A DNA stretch of 64,000 nt from Pelobates cultripes (Eukaryota; Chordata; Amphibia; Anura; Pelobatidae), in contig OW240916.1 in assembly GCA_933207985.1 (NCBI GenBank), forward strand, positions 82,386,980 to 82,450,979, read 5' to 3'. This document shows, piece after piece, positions 23,208 to 35,572 of this stretch (positions are counted from its first letter, which is position 1; every line of letters starts with the position of its first letter). Below the pieces are notes generated by a model. It saw only the letters and a list, made by a program, of their open reading frames with translations. It ran no database searches and had not been told where the DNA came from. A program made the position numbers and the translations under genes.

Positions 23208-24229
23208 TGTAGCGGATGGCCTGTGCCTATCCGCCAGAATTATGTTTTAAAAGACTGTTTGCCTGTTTAACTGAATGTATAGTGAAAATGGCATCTAAGT
23301 TCGTATGTTAGTTCAGTAGTTTCCTTCATAGTTATACGAATGGAAACCACCGAATACATTTACCACCTTAGTGCTGAAGTGTGTCCCTCGTTAAACCTTT
23401 ATTCCCTTTGTAACCGCAGCTAATTGAGGTCTTATTGATGTATCTGGGTGGCCGCCATTTGGTAGACGAACACGTGGCGGCAGCCATCTAACGCACGAAC
23501 TCTCAGCGGTGTTTGGTCGTCGAGTGTCTGGAACTCAAATCGGACACTCAATTGCGCGGACACCGCTGAGACCTCCAGAGCTCCAGAACTACCGAACGGA
23601 GGGGCCAATCAGCTCCCCCGTTCGGTGAGTTCAATCTACCGAACAAGGGGTTTATGCGAATCCAGTATTTGCTATGGATGTCAATGATTTATGCCTAGTT
23701 CATCTCTCGACCGCAGGGCCAGAATGCATGGAACTCCTTTCGGCTACATGTTCGTGTGCGGTCGGTCAAATCGTTTAATGCCTGTAACTCCTGAACCCCT
23801 GGTCTGATCTGGGTGAATTTTGAGTATGTTGGTCACCCAGACCAGGGCTACCAGGGGATGCCACTTAAGTCCTGGTACCCCATGGTTTTAGGGTACATCC
23901 AAGAAACAGGGGAAAAGGTGCCAGGATTAAGTGTCACTCTGAGGGGAGGGAAAGTAGGGGAGGGAACCTCGCTCTCATTGGTTACTGTTGTAATTACTGT
24001 AAATCCCTCCCTTGCATGGGAGACTCCTTTATAAGGAGCTGCTGTGAATAAATCTTTGGTTCTGCTCCTGATACTGTGTGTCGTCCAGTTATTGGGAGTG
24101 CTGTTGGGATACTGCTGTATTATTTTGCCTGCTGGAGACTTTGCCATATGGATTTATAATTACCTGTTCCTGAGCCTCACTGGGATCTACAAGTGGAGAT
24201 AGGCTATGAAATACTAGCTCTCCGCTACA
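23208..24229 (+). mobile_element. solo LTR, about 1.02 kb
   Basis: Starts TGTAGCGGA and ends TCCGCTACA, so TG...CA with inverted 9-base tips. It is flanked by a perfect 5-bp duplication, GCAGC (23203-23207 and 24230-24234). Near the 3' part TTATAAGG (about 24028) is followed by AATAAA (about 24047), giving promoter and polyA signals in plus orientation. No internal region is attached. A 5-bp duplication fits Ty3/gypsy elements or some retroviruses. Confidence 0.8.
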
Positions 24230-24553
24230 GCAGCTATGTCTATATTACCATAATATATATCTCCACTTGCCATTGGAGGTCAGTGTGAGATTCCAAAAGC
24301 TTGATCTCACAGGAAGATCTCCCGTAAATTGTCTTCTAGCTGTGCTGGAGTGCCCTGTGTTCTGACTGATCTAAAGCTATATTTAAATCACTTTAGTCTA
24401 ATGAAAGTGTTTAAATTATCATGTCTGGTAGCACAGTACTTATTTATTACTTCCTTGGCACAATATGAGCACATTTTAATGTTTTGTTTGAAAGTGCTCA
24501 TGGCTGTAGATACAATTCCGATTAATGTTAAGATACACTTAGAATGACGTTAA

Positions 24554-24556
<3 letters not shown>

Positions 24557-24606
<50 letters not shown>
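24557..24606. repeat. (TA)n microsatellite
   Basis: An uninterrupted TA run directly attached to the LINE tail at 24607. Confidence 0.9.
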
Positions 24607-24609
<3 letters not shown>

Positions 24610-24772
24610 ATTTATAGAGCGCCGTCAAATTCCGCAGCACTTTACAATGGGTGGGCGAACAGACATGTATTTGTAACCAGACAAGTTGGACACACAGGAA
24701 CAGAGGGGTTGAGGGCCCTGCTCAATGAGCTTACATGCTAGAGGGAGTGGGGTAAAATTACACAAAAAGGTA
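24607..24772 (-). mobile_element. LINE 3' tail fragment
   Basis: Matches the tail of the LINE at 20886-21050 ('cagacaagttggacacaca', 'gagggccctgctcaatgagc'). No coding part is present. Confidence 0.7.
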
Positions 24773-24794
24773 AGGATATATATATATAACAATG

Positions 24795-25437
24795 TAAGAC
24801 AGGAGCACTCTCTTGGATTTTCAAAAATGTATTATGAAGTGTTCATCAACGTTTCGACCCTTCAGATATATAACAAATAATAAATGTTAAACTTACCCCA
24901 TCTGTGTGAAGTGATTTCCGTTACTAGCCCAGTGCTGATTGTCAATGCGCGTGCACGATGACGTGACATGACCGCATATAAACAAAACATTACCATAGCA
25001 ACCCAGCGCACCTCGGTGTGTGACATGCTACATGGAGGATAAAAAATGAAACTTGAGAAGAACACTGACACACCCTATGTACTAGTATAATAACAGGGAT
25101 AAAGAATAAAAATAACCCAATGCACAAAGTATATAAAGGAGGTTGTCTGCTATATGAAATGCGCTGGGTTGCTATGGTAATGTTTTGTTTATGCGCGGTC
25201 ATGTCACGTCAACACGTACGTGCACGTCACCACGCACGCTCATTGACGGCCAGCACTGGGGAATCACTTCACACAGATGGGGTAAGTTTTACATTTATTA
25301 TTTGTTATATATATGCACAAATTGTACACTATCATTATCTTGATAAAGACCCTGAAGGGTTGAAACGTTGATCTAAGGTTGATGAACACTTCATAATACA
25401 TTTTTGAAAATCCAAGCGAGTGCTCCTGTCTTACTTT
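24795..25437. mobile_element. foldback element with roughly 290-bp inverted arms (Penelope-type)
   Basis: 'agacaggagcactctcttgg' at 24805 pairs with 'gagtgctcctgtctta' at 25420. 'gaagtgttcatcaacgtttc' pairs with 'gaaacgttgatctaagg...gaacacttc'. The arms continue through the 'catagcaacccagcgca' / 'tgcgctgggttgctatg' pair. A spacer of about 100 bp remains. The 'acgtttcgacccttcag' block links it to Penelope-type repeats. Confidence 0.7.
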
Positions 25438-25593
25438 GTTTATCCATTGGCCTGGAGGCACCCGGGTAATATTGCTTTGATTTATTTGTTTTAGGTTGAG
25501 TGCCAGAGTCTGTATATTAGATTAGCCGTATTAGTCCAGTAGACAAGATGCCAAAATACCAGAGTATTGCAGTATAATATTTCAAAGACAAGC

Positions 25594-25620
25594 TTTCGAG
25601 AGTTTTCCTCTCTTCCTCAG
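25594..25620 (-). ncRNA. hammerhead-ribozyme-like core
   Basis: On the minus strand: CTGAGGA, stem II GAGAG...CTCTC closing a short A-rich loop, then GAAA, followed by GCTTGTC. The conserved core order is intact. It lies just upstream of the Penelope-like coding remnant but on the opposite strand. Confidence 0.4.
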
Positions 25621-25739
25621 GTCTGAAGCAATACTGATCAACCTGATTAGTTTTACATTTAAAAGCAACAACAAAGTCTTATCAGGAAAAAGAATGAGAA
25701 ACTGGCAGGCCTCAGGCAGCACAAAGAAAGCCCAAATAA

Positions 25740-27130
25740 TAGATTAATTGATTGCACCATTGAAAACCAACCAATTCTCACTGGAACTACCAATGACCCA
25801 AACCAAATTGAGCCTGCTAACTACCACGAACACTGCATGGACAATACTGTTGTTGTTAACCTCTCCAATCAAAACCTATCAATACCTGAGCAATCAGTCT
25901 TATCCAAGGGGCCAACATTCTGTCCAAGGACAAAACCGGATCACATCCAGTTATATTCAGACTTGGAAGAATTTTTCAGAAGAATTAGACTTAAGGAATA
26001 CTTCTATGACAAAAACAAAAAACACTCTCAACCAGGATAATAATGGTAAGAAAAAGAACAAAGATTTTATTACAACAGCAGGACATAACTCAAATTGGAC
26101 AGCTACATTGAAAGTTTTTGCCTGAGAGTGTCATCGCTTATTACCACACAAGAGAGAGAAATCGCATACAACCTCTCACATATAGAAAGAAGTGCCTTAC
26201 ATAACTTGATGAGTAATAAAAACATCATCAAGCCAGTTGACAAGGGTGGATCAGTAGTTGGCATGGACACCCAGGACTACATCACAGAAGGGAACAGACA
26301 GTTGTAAGATGTAAACTACTACGAAAAAACCTGGACAAAGACCCCACCAAGGAATATACAGCTAAACTCGCAAAACTTATCAAACCATTTCCGAAACACC
26401 TACAGCAAGAATTAGAAAATCTGGTGCCCTCCAATGCTCAGATGGGAACCTTCTACATGCTGCCCAAAATCCAAAAGCCAGGAAACCCAGGACAGCCCAT
26501 TATAACAGGTATGGGAGCACACACAGAACAAATATCTGGCCTAATAGAAAACATTCTTAAGCCTCTAATTATAAAGACTGAGAGCTTTATACAGGACACT
26601 ACAGACTTCCTCAATAAACTTAACCAGATAAATGAACTACCTGAAAACATTGTACTAGTAACAATGGATGTGGAATCTTTATACAGTCTCACATAAGTAT
26701 GGTATTGAGTCCTGCATTAAATTTCCTTCATCCAACAAACCAACACACAAATATAATGACTGCAAAATAACGGTCACCAATGGCACTCTTCATTTATTTG
26801 TATATAGAAAACCCACAGACAGGTACAGCTACCTCCACAATTCCAGCTTTCATTCTAATCACACTAAACAAGGTATCATCTACAGCCTGGCTATGCGATA
26901 TCACCGCATTTGCTCTGACACAAAAGACCGAGATCAGCACTTGAGTACACTGTCAGTCATTTAGGCAAAAGGGGTACAAGGAAAGGACCATATCTTAAAA
27001 AAAACCTAAAAACACCACGGGAAAGGTTCCTACAGTACAAAGAAAAGGAAAACAAAACAAGAATCCCTCTTGGTGTTACATACAACCCAACTCTAGAAGG
27101 ATTATGTAAAACTATTAGAGTTACAACAAT
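25740..27130 (+). pseudogene. Penelope-like retroelement, degraded RT region
   Basis: Three plus-strand frames carry family features in order. VVNLSNQNLS...LLSKG-like and FFRRIRLKEYF (25846-26037) come first. The segment around KNIIKPVDKGGSVV (26217-26260) is the 'IKPADKGG' region. FYMLPKIQKPGNPGQPII and LVTMDVESLY (26450-26690) follow, the latter being RT motif A. A deletion then jumps to LHLFVYRKPTDR...YLHNSSFHSNHTKQ (26790-26880). Motif C (YXDD) and the GIY-YIG domain are missing. Several stops and frame changes make it inactive. Confidence 0.8.
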
Positions 27131-27330
27131 TAAAGGATCAATATAGTGTCAGGAAAACAAACATGTATTCCTGACCCTATAGTGCTAAACCCACCATTTA
27201 GGTGGCTTGCCCCCCTATAAAAGTTTAAAACTCACCTAATTTCAAGCGCCGCACGGGCTCTGCTCCCTTTGTGACATCGGGGGGGGCGCAGAGGGGTTCT
27301 TTTCTTCTTTTTAACTAGATGGACTCTCCT
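27131..27330. mobile_element. TTAA-type MITE fragment, divergent
   Basis: Begins TTAAAGGATCAATATAGTGTCAGG with the ggaaaac...attcctgac hairpin of type A. The right end is lost, and it interrupts the Penelope-like remnant. Confidence 0.4.
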
Positions 27331-27487
27331 CTGTTTACTTCATTCTGGCAGTCAACATGCACCTTTTACTTTCAGGCACATCTTTGTTAGTCCAATAAAA
27401 AATTGTGTGATGTGACCTCCACAAAGGATTCTGGGTGGGCATTTGCAAATTAGCTTAACAAAGAATCACATTTTTGCCTCATTTCAT

Positions 27488-27867
27488 TTAACCCATTAAG
27501 GACTGCAGGTGTTCTATGCCGTCCTTGGGGACCTGTCTCTAAACGCGGGCGGCATAGAACGTCCCCGCCGTCCTATTCACTTACCCGGTCGCCGGCGATC
27601 GTGGTGGGGGGACTCACCTGGCATCCCACTTGGGCCATGTGATCACAAGGACCTCACGATCACATGGCCCAAGTGGGATCACATGGACGGCATAGCCGTC
27701 CATAGCAATGCCAGCAGGGGGAGTGCCTGTAATGACATGTAATCGGTAAAAAAAAAAAAAGTTAAAACACAGTTTGAAATCAAATATATACTTAGATCAT
27801 AGATTATATATATATATATATATATAAGTATATATATACATATACATACACTGTATAAGTGTATTTT

Positions 27868-27925
<58 letters not shown>

Positions 27926-28614
27926 AAAATGTCACAAACACTGGCCAAAATTGGCATTCAAATTAGGTTTTTTGCATTTTTTCACACACAAACAAATATT
28001 ATCGCTAACTTTGGCTAGTGTTTGTGACCAAGTGGCTACTAAAAAAGACTGGACATATCCCATTTGCTATACCTTGAGTTGTCTACTATTGCAAATGGTA
28101 TGCCATCATGGGGGTAATTCTCATTCCTGGGCTACCATACGGTCTCAAAGGCAACGTAGCCAATCTGGCGATTTCAATGTGAAAAAACTGAAAAATTTAA
28201 CATGCTATATTTGACCCTATAACTTCCCAAAACACCTTAAAACCTGTACATAGGGGGTACTGTTTTACACGTGAGTCATCGCTGAACACAAATGTGTATT
28301 TTATTGCAGTAAAAGCAAACCGTATTATGACATTCACAGTTAAAATGTCATGTAGACTAAAAAAATAAATAAAATTATTTTCTCCCTTTTTAAAATATTC
28401 ATATTAAATTATGTTTCATAGCTAAATATTTGATGTTAAATGAAAGTCCTGTTTCCCCTGAATAAAATTATATATAAGTGTGGGTGTATTTAATATGAAA
28501 GAGGTGAGTTACGGTAATTACGGTTGGACAGACATATAGTGCAAATGCCAGGTTTTGTTTAAGTTTTGTTTTGATCGCAACGTGTACATTTGACTCAGTC
28601 CGTAAGGGGGTTAA
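27488..28614. mobile_element. piggyBac-like non-autonomous element
   Basis: Begins TTAACCCATTAAGGAC and ends GTCCGTAAGGGGGTTAA. The left part shares 'cacttacccggtcgccggcg' with 12650, and the right part shares the 'acctgtacatagggggtactgtt' block with 14410. Two (TA)n tracts lie inside (about 27808-27826 and 27868-27920). Confidence 0.6.
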
Positions 28615-28865
28615 ACATGGATTCCTTTGAGTCTGTGTTTGCTGTATACAACAGCTTTGAAACACAACTTAGGAAAAGATGCAAAGCCAGTGATCCACTC
28701 ATGCACAGCTGTTCCATGGTTAATGCAAATCATCAGCATGAGGTTGGTTACTGGTTGGCTATTGAGTCTTGGTAGTGCTTGGGAAGCAAAAACCAAAAAG
28801 GTTATGGTGGGGAAATTTTTTTAAAAAAAACCCCTTCCACCTGAAGTCTGTGGATAATTAATACA

Positions 28866-29299
28866 AAGGCAACATGACCAGTCTGGCAAAGTTCAATGTA
28901 TATAACTGAAAAATGTAATGTGCTATATTTGACCCTGTAACTTTCCAAAACACCATAGAACCTGTACATTGTGGGTACATTTGTACTCAGGAGACATCAC
29001 TGAATACAAATATGTGGACTCTATTGCAGTAACAGCTAACAGTATCATGACATTCACAGTTAAAATACCACGCAGAACAATTTTTTAAATTAAAAAAAAA
29101 AAATAATTTCATACGAATTTAATTTAATATAAATATTTGATGTGAAATGAAAGCCATGTTTCTCCTGAACAAAATGATATATAAGTGTGGGTGTATTTAA
29201 TATGAAAGTGGTGAATTATAGTTAAACAAAATGTAGCGCAAATTCCAGGTTTTGTTTTGATCTAAACTTGTTCAACTGCCTACATCTTTAAGGGGTTAA
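28866..29299. mobile_element. piggyBac-like element, right half only
   Basis: The right half of the same family, ending CTTTAAGGGGTTAA. The left end is truncated. 28615-28865 between the two copies holds nothing recognised. Confidence 0.5.
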
Positions 29300-29304
29300 G
29301 TGGT

Positions 29305-29432
29305 TATTATTATTATTATTATTGGTATTTATATAGAGCCAGCATATTCCGTAGCGCTTTGCAATATTTAACAATAGATTTAACAATAAGTAAGACAATT
29401 ACAAAAACTTACAGGAACAACTTGAAGAGAAC
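29305..29432 (-). mobile_element. LINE 3' tail, left part
   Basis: A TTA-repeat followed by 'tatttatatagagccagc', the tail block of the LINE at 20886. It is split by the hAT element at 29433-30171 and resumes at 30172. Confidence 0.6.
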
Positions 29433-30171
29433 TTGGGATCGATCGATATTGATTTTTTAGAGCAGATACCGATCATCTGTTAACTTTCAGGCCGATAGCC
29501 GATAACTTACTGATATTCTGTACATTTACCATTTTGAAAAAATAAACTATTTCTAAAGGTAAATGCACAAAATATACATGCCACATGTAGTGGATGCAGT
29601 GTGTATAGGCAGGGGAGCTGTGTTGTGTGTTTGTGTAGTGTGTGTGTAGTGGATGTAGTGTGGATATAATGAATACAGAGTGTGTAGTATGTATAGTGTA
29701 TGCAATGAGTGTTTGTGTAGTGTGTGTGTGTTTAGTGAATGTAGTATGTGGTGTGCGTGTTTCTGTACGTATATAATTTGTGCAAAATGGGGGGGGGGGC
29801 ATTTTATATTTACATTTTATTTTTTAAAATGTTTTTTTGTTTATTTTAGCCCCCCCTCCCGCTTCTTACTTTGCCAGGGAGGGGGGATATGGCATTCCCT
29901 GGTGGTCCTGTGGCATGGACTGTGCAGTGGGGGCCCGCAGCAAGCTCTTACCTTCTATTCAGTTCCCCTGGCAATGCTCTGACGGCCGCGGGACTCACAA
30001 GATTTACACAGGGGTGCTGAAGGAAGCTGCTGGGAAGGTAAGAGCTTGCTGCCGGCCCTCCAGGACCCTCGTGGTATGTATTATCGGCAAGATCGGTCTC
30101 TCTATAGACCGATACCGATATATTGCTGAAAATACAGAATATTAGCCAGACCGATAATCGGTCGATTCCTA
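29433..30171. mobile_element. hAT-like element, 739 bp
   Basis: Ends are TTGGGATCGATCGATATTG and, inverted, ACCGATAATCGGTCGATTCCTA. Target duplications are aagagaac (29425-29432) and aagaggac (30172-30179), 8 bp with one mismatch. Removing the element restores a continuous LINE tail. It contains TG-rich simple sequence and the block 'gggaggggggatatggcatt', which is shared with 59620-59650. Confidence 0.7.
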
Positions 30172-30250
30172 AAGAGGACCCTGCTCAAACGAGAGTTATA
30201 GTGTCTACAGTCTCCTGGCGCTTTCCTTCCATCTCCTCATAGGAATGCAT
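30172..30250 (-). mobile_element. LINE 3' tail, right part
   Basis: 'aagaggaccctgctcaaac' continues the tail interrupted at 29432. The sequence from 30251 to 31138 then has no recognisable element. Confidence 0.5.
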
Positions 30251-31138
30251 TAAACCAAACTGGGGTTCCAAGCAGCCCATCTCCTCAGTGCTGCTTAGAC
30301 TAGACTATAAAGATATATTCTTAATAAAATACTGATCAAGACTGTGTTGGAATTTCATTGAAATTCAAACGCAATTCAAATATATAAGACAAAGAAGGGG
30401 CTACTTTGAAGCCTGAGGTTGACAAAAGGCAGAGCTCCACCGTCATCTTTTGTCCAATGCCAGCAGCCGTTAGAAATGAAGGTTGTGGGAATAACAAACT
30501 CTATCTATGGAGGATCATGCTGTCTGGTGAATCCTCCATAGACCTCAGTGTTGTACTCCGGAGCAGAAGGGGACATCAAGATGAAGATGACAGTGGCCGT
30601 AAACGACAGCCTAAGGTAAGTAAAAACTTGCCTCCCCTTCTCTCTGCAGCCACCAGACCCACATTGCTCTGTCAGTTTCAGGGGTCTTTGCGAAATATGC
30701 AAAGACCCCCAAAGTGACAGATCCGCTCTCAATGAATGGAGGGACATTGCCAGAGGTCTCCATGTACTATAACTAATTCAATTAAGCCTGTGCAAGCAGT
30801 GTTCCTATTAAGTTACTAAGGTTTTTCAGGTGGTCAGAATGTTCCAGGAGAGGTGGGCAGAAAATATTGGGAGATCTGTCTTGTGCAAATAAGCACATAC
30901 ATCACTGGTGTTAATAAAGTATGAAGCATGCACTATACTTTGCATCATCAAAATCCTTGTCTCTGTCAGAGGACAATTCAAATTGGCATACATGGATTTC
31001 ATTCTCAATCTGTAATTTGTGTAAATATTTTGTTTTATTTGGTTTAATATGAATACAGTTGCATTTATTTTGGTCCGGTTAAGTGTAGCATTTGTTTTTA
31101 GTGTTCCAAGCACTTTAAGTGATGAATGCCACTTTTAG

Positions 31139-31255
31139 TTACAGCTACAGAAGACCCAATATTTGCAGTTGGGACAGAGTCGTGGTCAATACTATGGAGG
31201 ATCTCTGCCAAACGTCAATCAGATTGGTAACAGTGCCATTGACCTGCCTTTCCAG
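31139..31255 (+). CDS. crtc1: crtc1 exon (probable exon 2): CREB-regulated transcription coactivator 1
   Basis: The exon is 117 bp and 39 codons, phase 0 at both ends, with acceptor ACTTTTAG and donor CAG|GTGAGT. It encodes [11 protein letters not shown] and [11 protein letters not shown], hallmark sequences just after the N-terminal CREB-binding coiled coil of CRTC proteins. The fit is closest to the CRTC1 paralogue as I recall it. CRTC1 is a cAMP- and calcium-responsive coactivator that enters the nucleus when dephosphorylated and binds the bZIP of CREB. The first exon, with the start codon and most of the CREB-binding domain, was not found upstream in the window. The upstream neighbour therefore lies outside or was missed. 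Confidence 0.9.
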
Positions 31256-32081
31256 GTGAGTATATCCTGCTACGTGTCTGTCTGTACGTGGAACATAAGG
31301 CGCTAAAGATGGGCCGAGGACTGGTGGGGTGAACAAAAGTTTTTTTTATAATACCCATCTATTCCTCACGTGCTGTCTCCAGCCCTCTGTGAGCTGATCT
31401 GTTTGCCATCATATGGAAGAACCAGTCCACTTCATAAAACAATGTGCATATGAGGTCACATTAATAATATTGTCAAGAAGGGTTTAAGTCAATTTTTAGC
31501 ATGAGATATTCATCTGTTTAGAAATGTGTCTAGGTTAACTTAGTCCCACCCCTACCCACCCCCCTTTTTTTATTAAATTTGTTTTCAATGTGCACTTATT
31601 GCCGAAGACTATATTGGTGACAGTGACATTTTAGTGTTTCTTCCAAGACATTTAAAATTCAAGGATGCTAAGTGGTTGATGCAGATTAAATTAAAGCAAA
31701 GGTATGCAGTGACTAATTACACAAAGAGAAATTCTAATCCAATGAGAAATTGAATTAGCAGAAGTATTGGTCCCAAGTCACTTTATTTTTCCTCTGAGAC
31801 ATTACCAGGATGTACAAAACACATAAAAGTAGGTCATCATTACACTATGTTAAAGAAGCTCAATGCATGTGCAAACAGGTTCAAATCTGAGAAGGTCCAT
31901 TCAATCTTACCTAGCAAATAATTCACAATATATAGTGAGTTTACTTTAGTCCGTATCAAATAAGTACAAAACCATACATTATTATGCCATATGATTGATG
32001 TTTCAACATAAAGTACAGGAACAGTTTGGGCACATCAAACTTAAGTTATGGTGCCAGGAGATCCCTGTCGCTGGCTTACCT
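31256..32081 (+). other. crtc1 intron, start; nothing recognised
   Basis: First part of the 14.7-kb intron 31256-45917. AT-rich, with no coding or clear repeat boundary. Confidence 0.5.
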
Positions 32082-32470
32082 TTAGAGGACCACTATAGTG
32101 CCAGGAAAACAAACTTTTTCCTGGCACTATAGCGTCTTGCGGTCCCACTCTTGCCGGGCTGAAGAGGTTAAACTCTTACCTTTCTCCAGCGCCGGCCTCC
32201 CTCGGCGCTGGGGAACTCTCCTCTTCTGACGTCAGCTCTGAATGCGCACACATTCAATCAGTCCATAGGAAAGCATTTCTAAATGCTTTCCTATGGACGT
32301 CAGCGTCTACTCACTGATTTTCACACTGAGAATCAAAGAAGCGCCTCTAGCGGCTGTCAGTGAGACTGAAACTGCTATGTTTACAGCTGCAGGGTTAACC
32401 CTAGATGGACCTGGCACCCAGACCACTTCATTGAGCTGAAGTGGTCTGGGTGCCTATAGTTGTCTTTTAA
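32082..32470. mobile_element. multi-hairpin TTAA MITE (type A), copy 4, degraded
   Basis: Starts TTAGAGGACCACTATAG and ends GTCTTTTAA. The taggaaagcatt/aatgctttccta and agaccacttc/gaagtggtct hairpins are kept. The cactgtga and catagcag hairpins have lost one arm. Confidence 0.7.
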
Positions 32471-33047
32471 GCGTTAAACTATTTATGAATGCTTTTAATA
32501 GCAAAGTATGTGCTCCAGTGCTATTCTGCTCTGACCCCTGTCCTTTTACCATATTTTGATTTAAATAGTTTTAGGTATCAGTTTATTCCTGGGGTTCCCA
32601 CAGTCAGCTGGGACCATTATTAGTGACTCCAGACTGACACATCAGCTGCATGCAGCACTGAAAGACCCAGATACCCGGGTCTCCCCTCTGTCAAGTGGGG
32701 GTACAATTAATGGCCTCAAACTGATAGATGTCTCCCTCCTTATTTCCATGCCATATTAATCGATGCTGGGTTTTGGTGAGTTTTAAGATTAGAGTTAGAT
32801 TTGGTATTATAATTTGGTTTAGAATTAGTGTATCCATACATATATAAATTGTTTATAACCACTTAAGGGCCCAGCTTTGGGTTTTGTGCCTGATACAACC
32901 AATTTTGCATATTTGCTGTGTGTGTTCATCTGCAATTTTAATCTTCCTTATTTATTGCACCAACACATATAAGTGTTTTTAAACAACAAAAATGGCTTTA
33001 GTTTTATCTGACACACATAAATTCTCATTTATAAAAAAAAAAAGAAA

Positions 33048-34622
33048 TTCACAATTTTGGTAACAATAATGTGTGTATGATCAGTGCAGCTTAAGAAAAG
33101 TATTTCAAAATAAATTTATTTACTGATTTACAGAGTACATCGTATGTCTAAGATTTCAGTATTGTATTGGGTATTGTAAGGTTTACATATTGGGTCTTGT
33201 ACTCATGACCAGTTGCTGAGTACAGTTAAGCTAATTTTTACAGTGGCACACAGGATTTAAAAAAGGCAGCAAATATACAATTTATATGTAAAAATTAAAA
33301 TTAATAGCACACACTTTGGAAAATAAATGGTAAAAATGCGATACCTCAATAATGGTAAAAGTTAAACTATGCGAGAAACCTTATGATGTCCACATTTGGA
33401 AATGGTATGCATTTATGGAGTGATTTAAATGTGCGAGCAACTAAAATGCCCCAAAATGTACCATAGACTCATCTTTGCCATTTAAAAAAAAAAGCAAAAA
33501 CAAAACTTCACTGGGCATGTTGTAAATTGACATGGTAAAGTAATTTTTTTTGCCCAGAAGATATAGCTGAGCACAATTTAGTGATTTTTTTTTTAATGTA
33601 TTTTTTTATTACAGTAGCTCGCATCCAGTTTCCAAACTAAATCACTAAATTGCAATGTGCGTGTAATGAAATACGAAAATAAAGTACCATGAACTCTGTA
33701 AGACGTGTGCTAAAAAGGCTGTATAATAAGGCTCAAAATATGACTTATACCATGTAACATAACCCATTGTGTCTTCTTTTACAAATGGTTGACTTTTGTG
33801 GGTTAATGTAAACAGTCAAACAGCTAATTGCCCAGTCTAATTGCCCCAAGATGCGAAGTAGGCCAACATTCTGACTGTAAAAATTTAAATAGTTAAGTCT
33901 CTTATATGGCACTGCAACTTTGTAACATAGTGCCAAAGGCATACATTTGGGATTATTGTTTTATTCAGAACAGTTTGCTGAGCATAATGTGCAGGTTTTA
34001 TCACTGTGGCACATATCCGATTTGGAAATGCCAAGCAATGCGAAGCAAAAATGTGTAAGTAATGTCAATGTCTAGTTTCACAAATGCTAGATCTTTTGGG
34101 GTTAATATGAACAATCAAACTGTTATAAATCTCCAAAATGAGACATAGGCCAATCAAATCCATTAAAATTTAACTGTAAAAACTGAAATGGTCATGTCTC
34201 TTATATGGCATATATTGAACACCATACAGGGTCTTGTACAGGAGTAGCACACATCACGTTTACGAAATACACATTAAAAAACAAAACACGTGTGTTTTCA
34301 ATATCTGCGGGAGTGGGGGAATGGCTTTCTAAAAAGTGTCAAAATACCCTCAGGTAAATAGTCTGAGATGTCTACTTTATATAAAAATATACTTTTGTGT
34401 GAAATGTTTGACAAACATACCAAATTCTAAAATTGTTTCACACTGAATATTTTTTTTTTTTTTTTTTTACTACTCCTTTATTTTTTGGTAGTTACAGGTC
34501 ACAAAATACTTCTTAGACAAATGTACACTGTAAATAAGGAAATAAATACATTTATTTTGAATTACTTTTCTTAAGTTGCACTAATTATGCAGACATTATT
34601 ATTGTTACTAAAACTGTGAAAA
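33048..34622. repeat. AT-rich segment with a pair of long inverted ends
   Basis: 33053-33125 ('ggtaacaataatgtgtgtatgatcagtgca...') is the imperfect reverse complement of 34535-34620. It looks like a 1.5-kb element with roughly 75-bp terminal inverted repeats. No open frame was recognised. The superfamily is unknown. Confidence 0.45.
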
Positions 34623-34982
34623 GCAGTCAGCCTGCCGGGGAGACCTAATGCGCATGTGCGAAAATGGCCATGCTCGCATTAGAATTTACCCATAGAAAAT
34701 TATTTCCCCAATTTAAAATCATTATTTAAAGTAGGGATGGGCCGAAACCGAAAATTCAGGATGCCGTTGCCCCAAAAAATGGCTTTTTTTTCCTCAAATG
34801 ATTTAAAAAACTTTTTTTCCCTAAAATTGTATTATTAGACTTTTTAATGAATTTAATTATCCCCCCCGCTTAATGTTCCTCTCCCCTCCATCTTTTTAAG
34901 TGTTCTTTCCTCCCTCCTCCCCAGTCCCACAGTGTTCTTTCCCCCCTCCTTCCCAGTCCCATAGTCTCCCCCTCCCCTGTCC

Positions 34983-35572
34983 CATAGTGTTCTTCTTACC
35001 CTCCCCGTTTCATAGTGTTCTTCTTACCCTCCCCGTTTCATAGTGTTCTTCTTACCCTCCCCGTTTCATAGTGTTCTTCCTACCCTCCCCGTTTCATAGT
35101 GTTCTTCCTACCCTCCACGTTTCATAGTGTTCTTCCTACCCTCCCGTTTCATAGTGTTCTTCCTACCCTCCCCGTTTCATAGTGTTCTTCCTACCCTCCC
35201 CGTTTCATAGTGTTCTTCCTACCCTCCCCGTTTCATAGTGTTCTTCTTACCCTCCCCGTTTCATAGTGTTCTTCTTACCCTCCCCGTTTCATAGTGTTCT
35301 TCCTACCCTCCCCGTTTCATAGTGTTCTTCCTACCCTCCACGTTTCATAGTGTTCTTCCTACCCTCCCGTTTCATAGTGTTCTTCCTACCCTCCCCGTTT
35401 CATAGTGTTCTTCCTACCCTCCCCGTTTCATAGTGTTCTTCCTACCCTCCCCGTTTCATAGTGTTCTTCCTACCCTCCCCGTTTCATAGTGTTCTTCCTA
35501 CCCTCCCCGTTTCATAGTGTTCTTCCTACCCTCCCCGTTTCATAGTGTTCTTCTTACCCTCCCCGTTTCATA
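34983..35572. repeat. 28-bp minisatellite
   Basis: About 21 head-to-tail units of 'catagtgttcttcctaccct' plus 'ccccgttt'. A variant pair (a cacgttt unit followed by a unit lacking one C) appears near 35115 and again near 35340, so a block of about 238 bp was itself duplicated. The array runs into the N gap. Confidence 0.92.

Noticed and set aside
30406..30717. 103-codon frame ending near a GTAAG, as a crtc1 first exon
   Set aside because: It lacks the conserved KFSEKIAL-type start of CRTC proteins and has no recognisable feature.
34983..35572. Regular 28-bp repeats resembling a CRISPR array
   Set aside because: Head-to-tail without unique spacers, in a vertebrate intron; it is a minisatellite.
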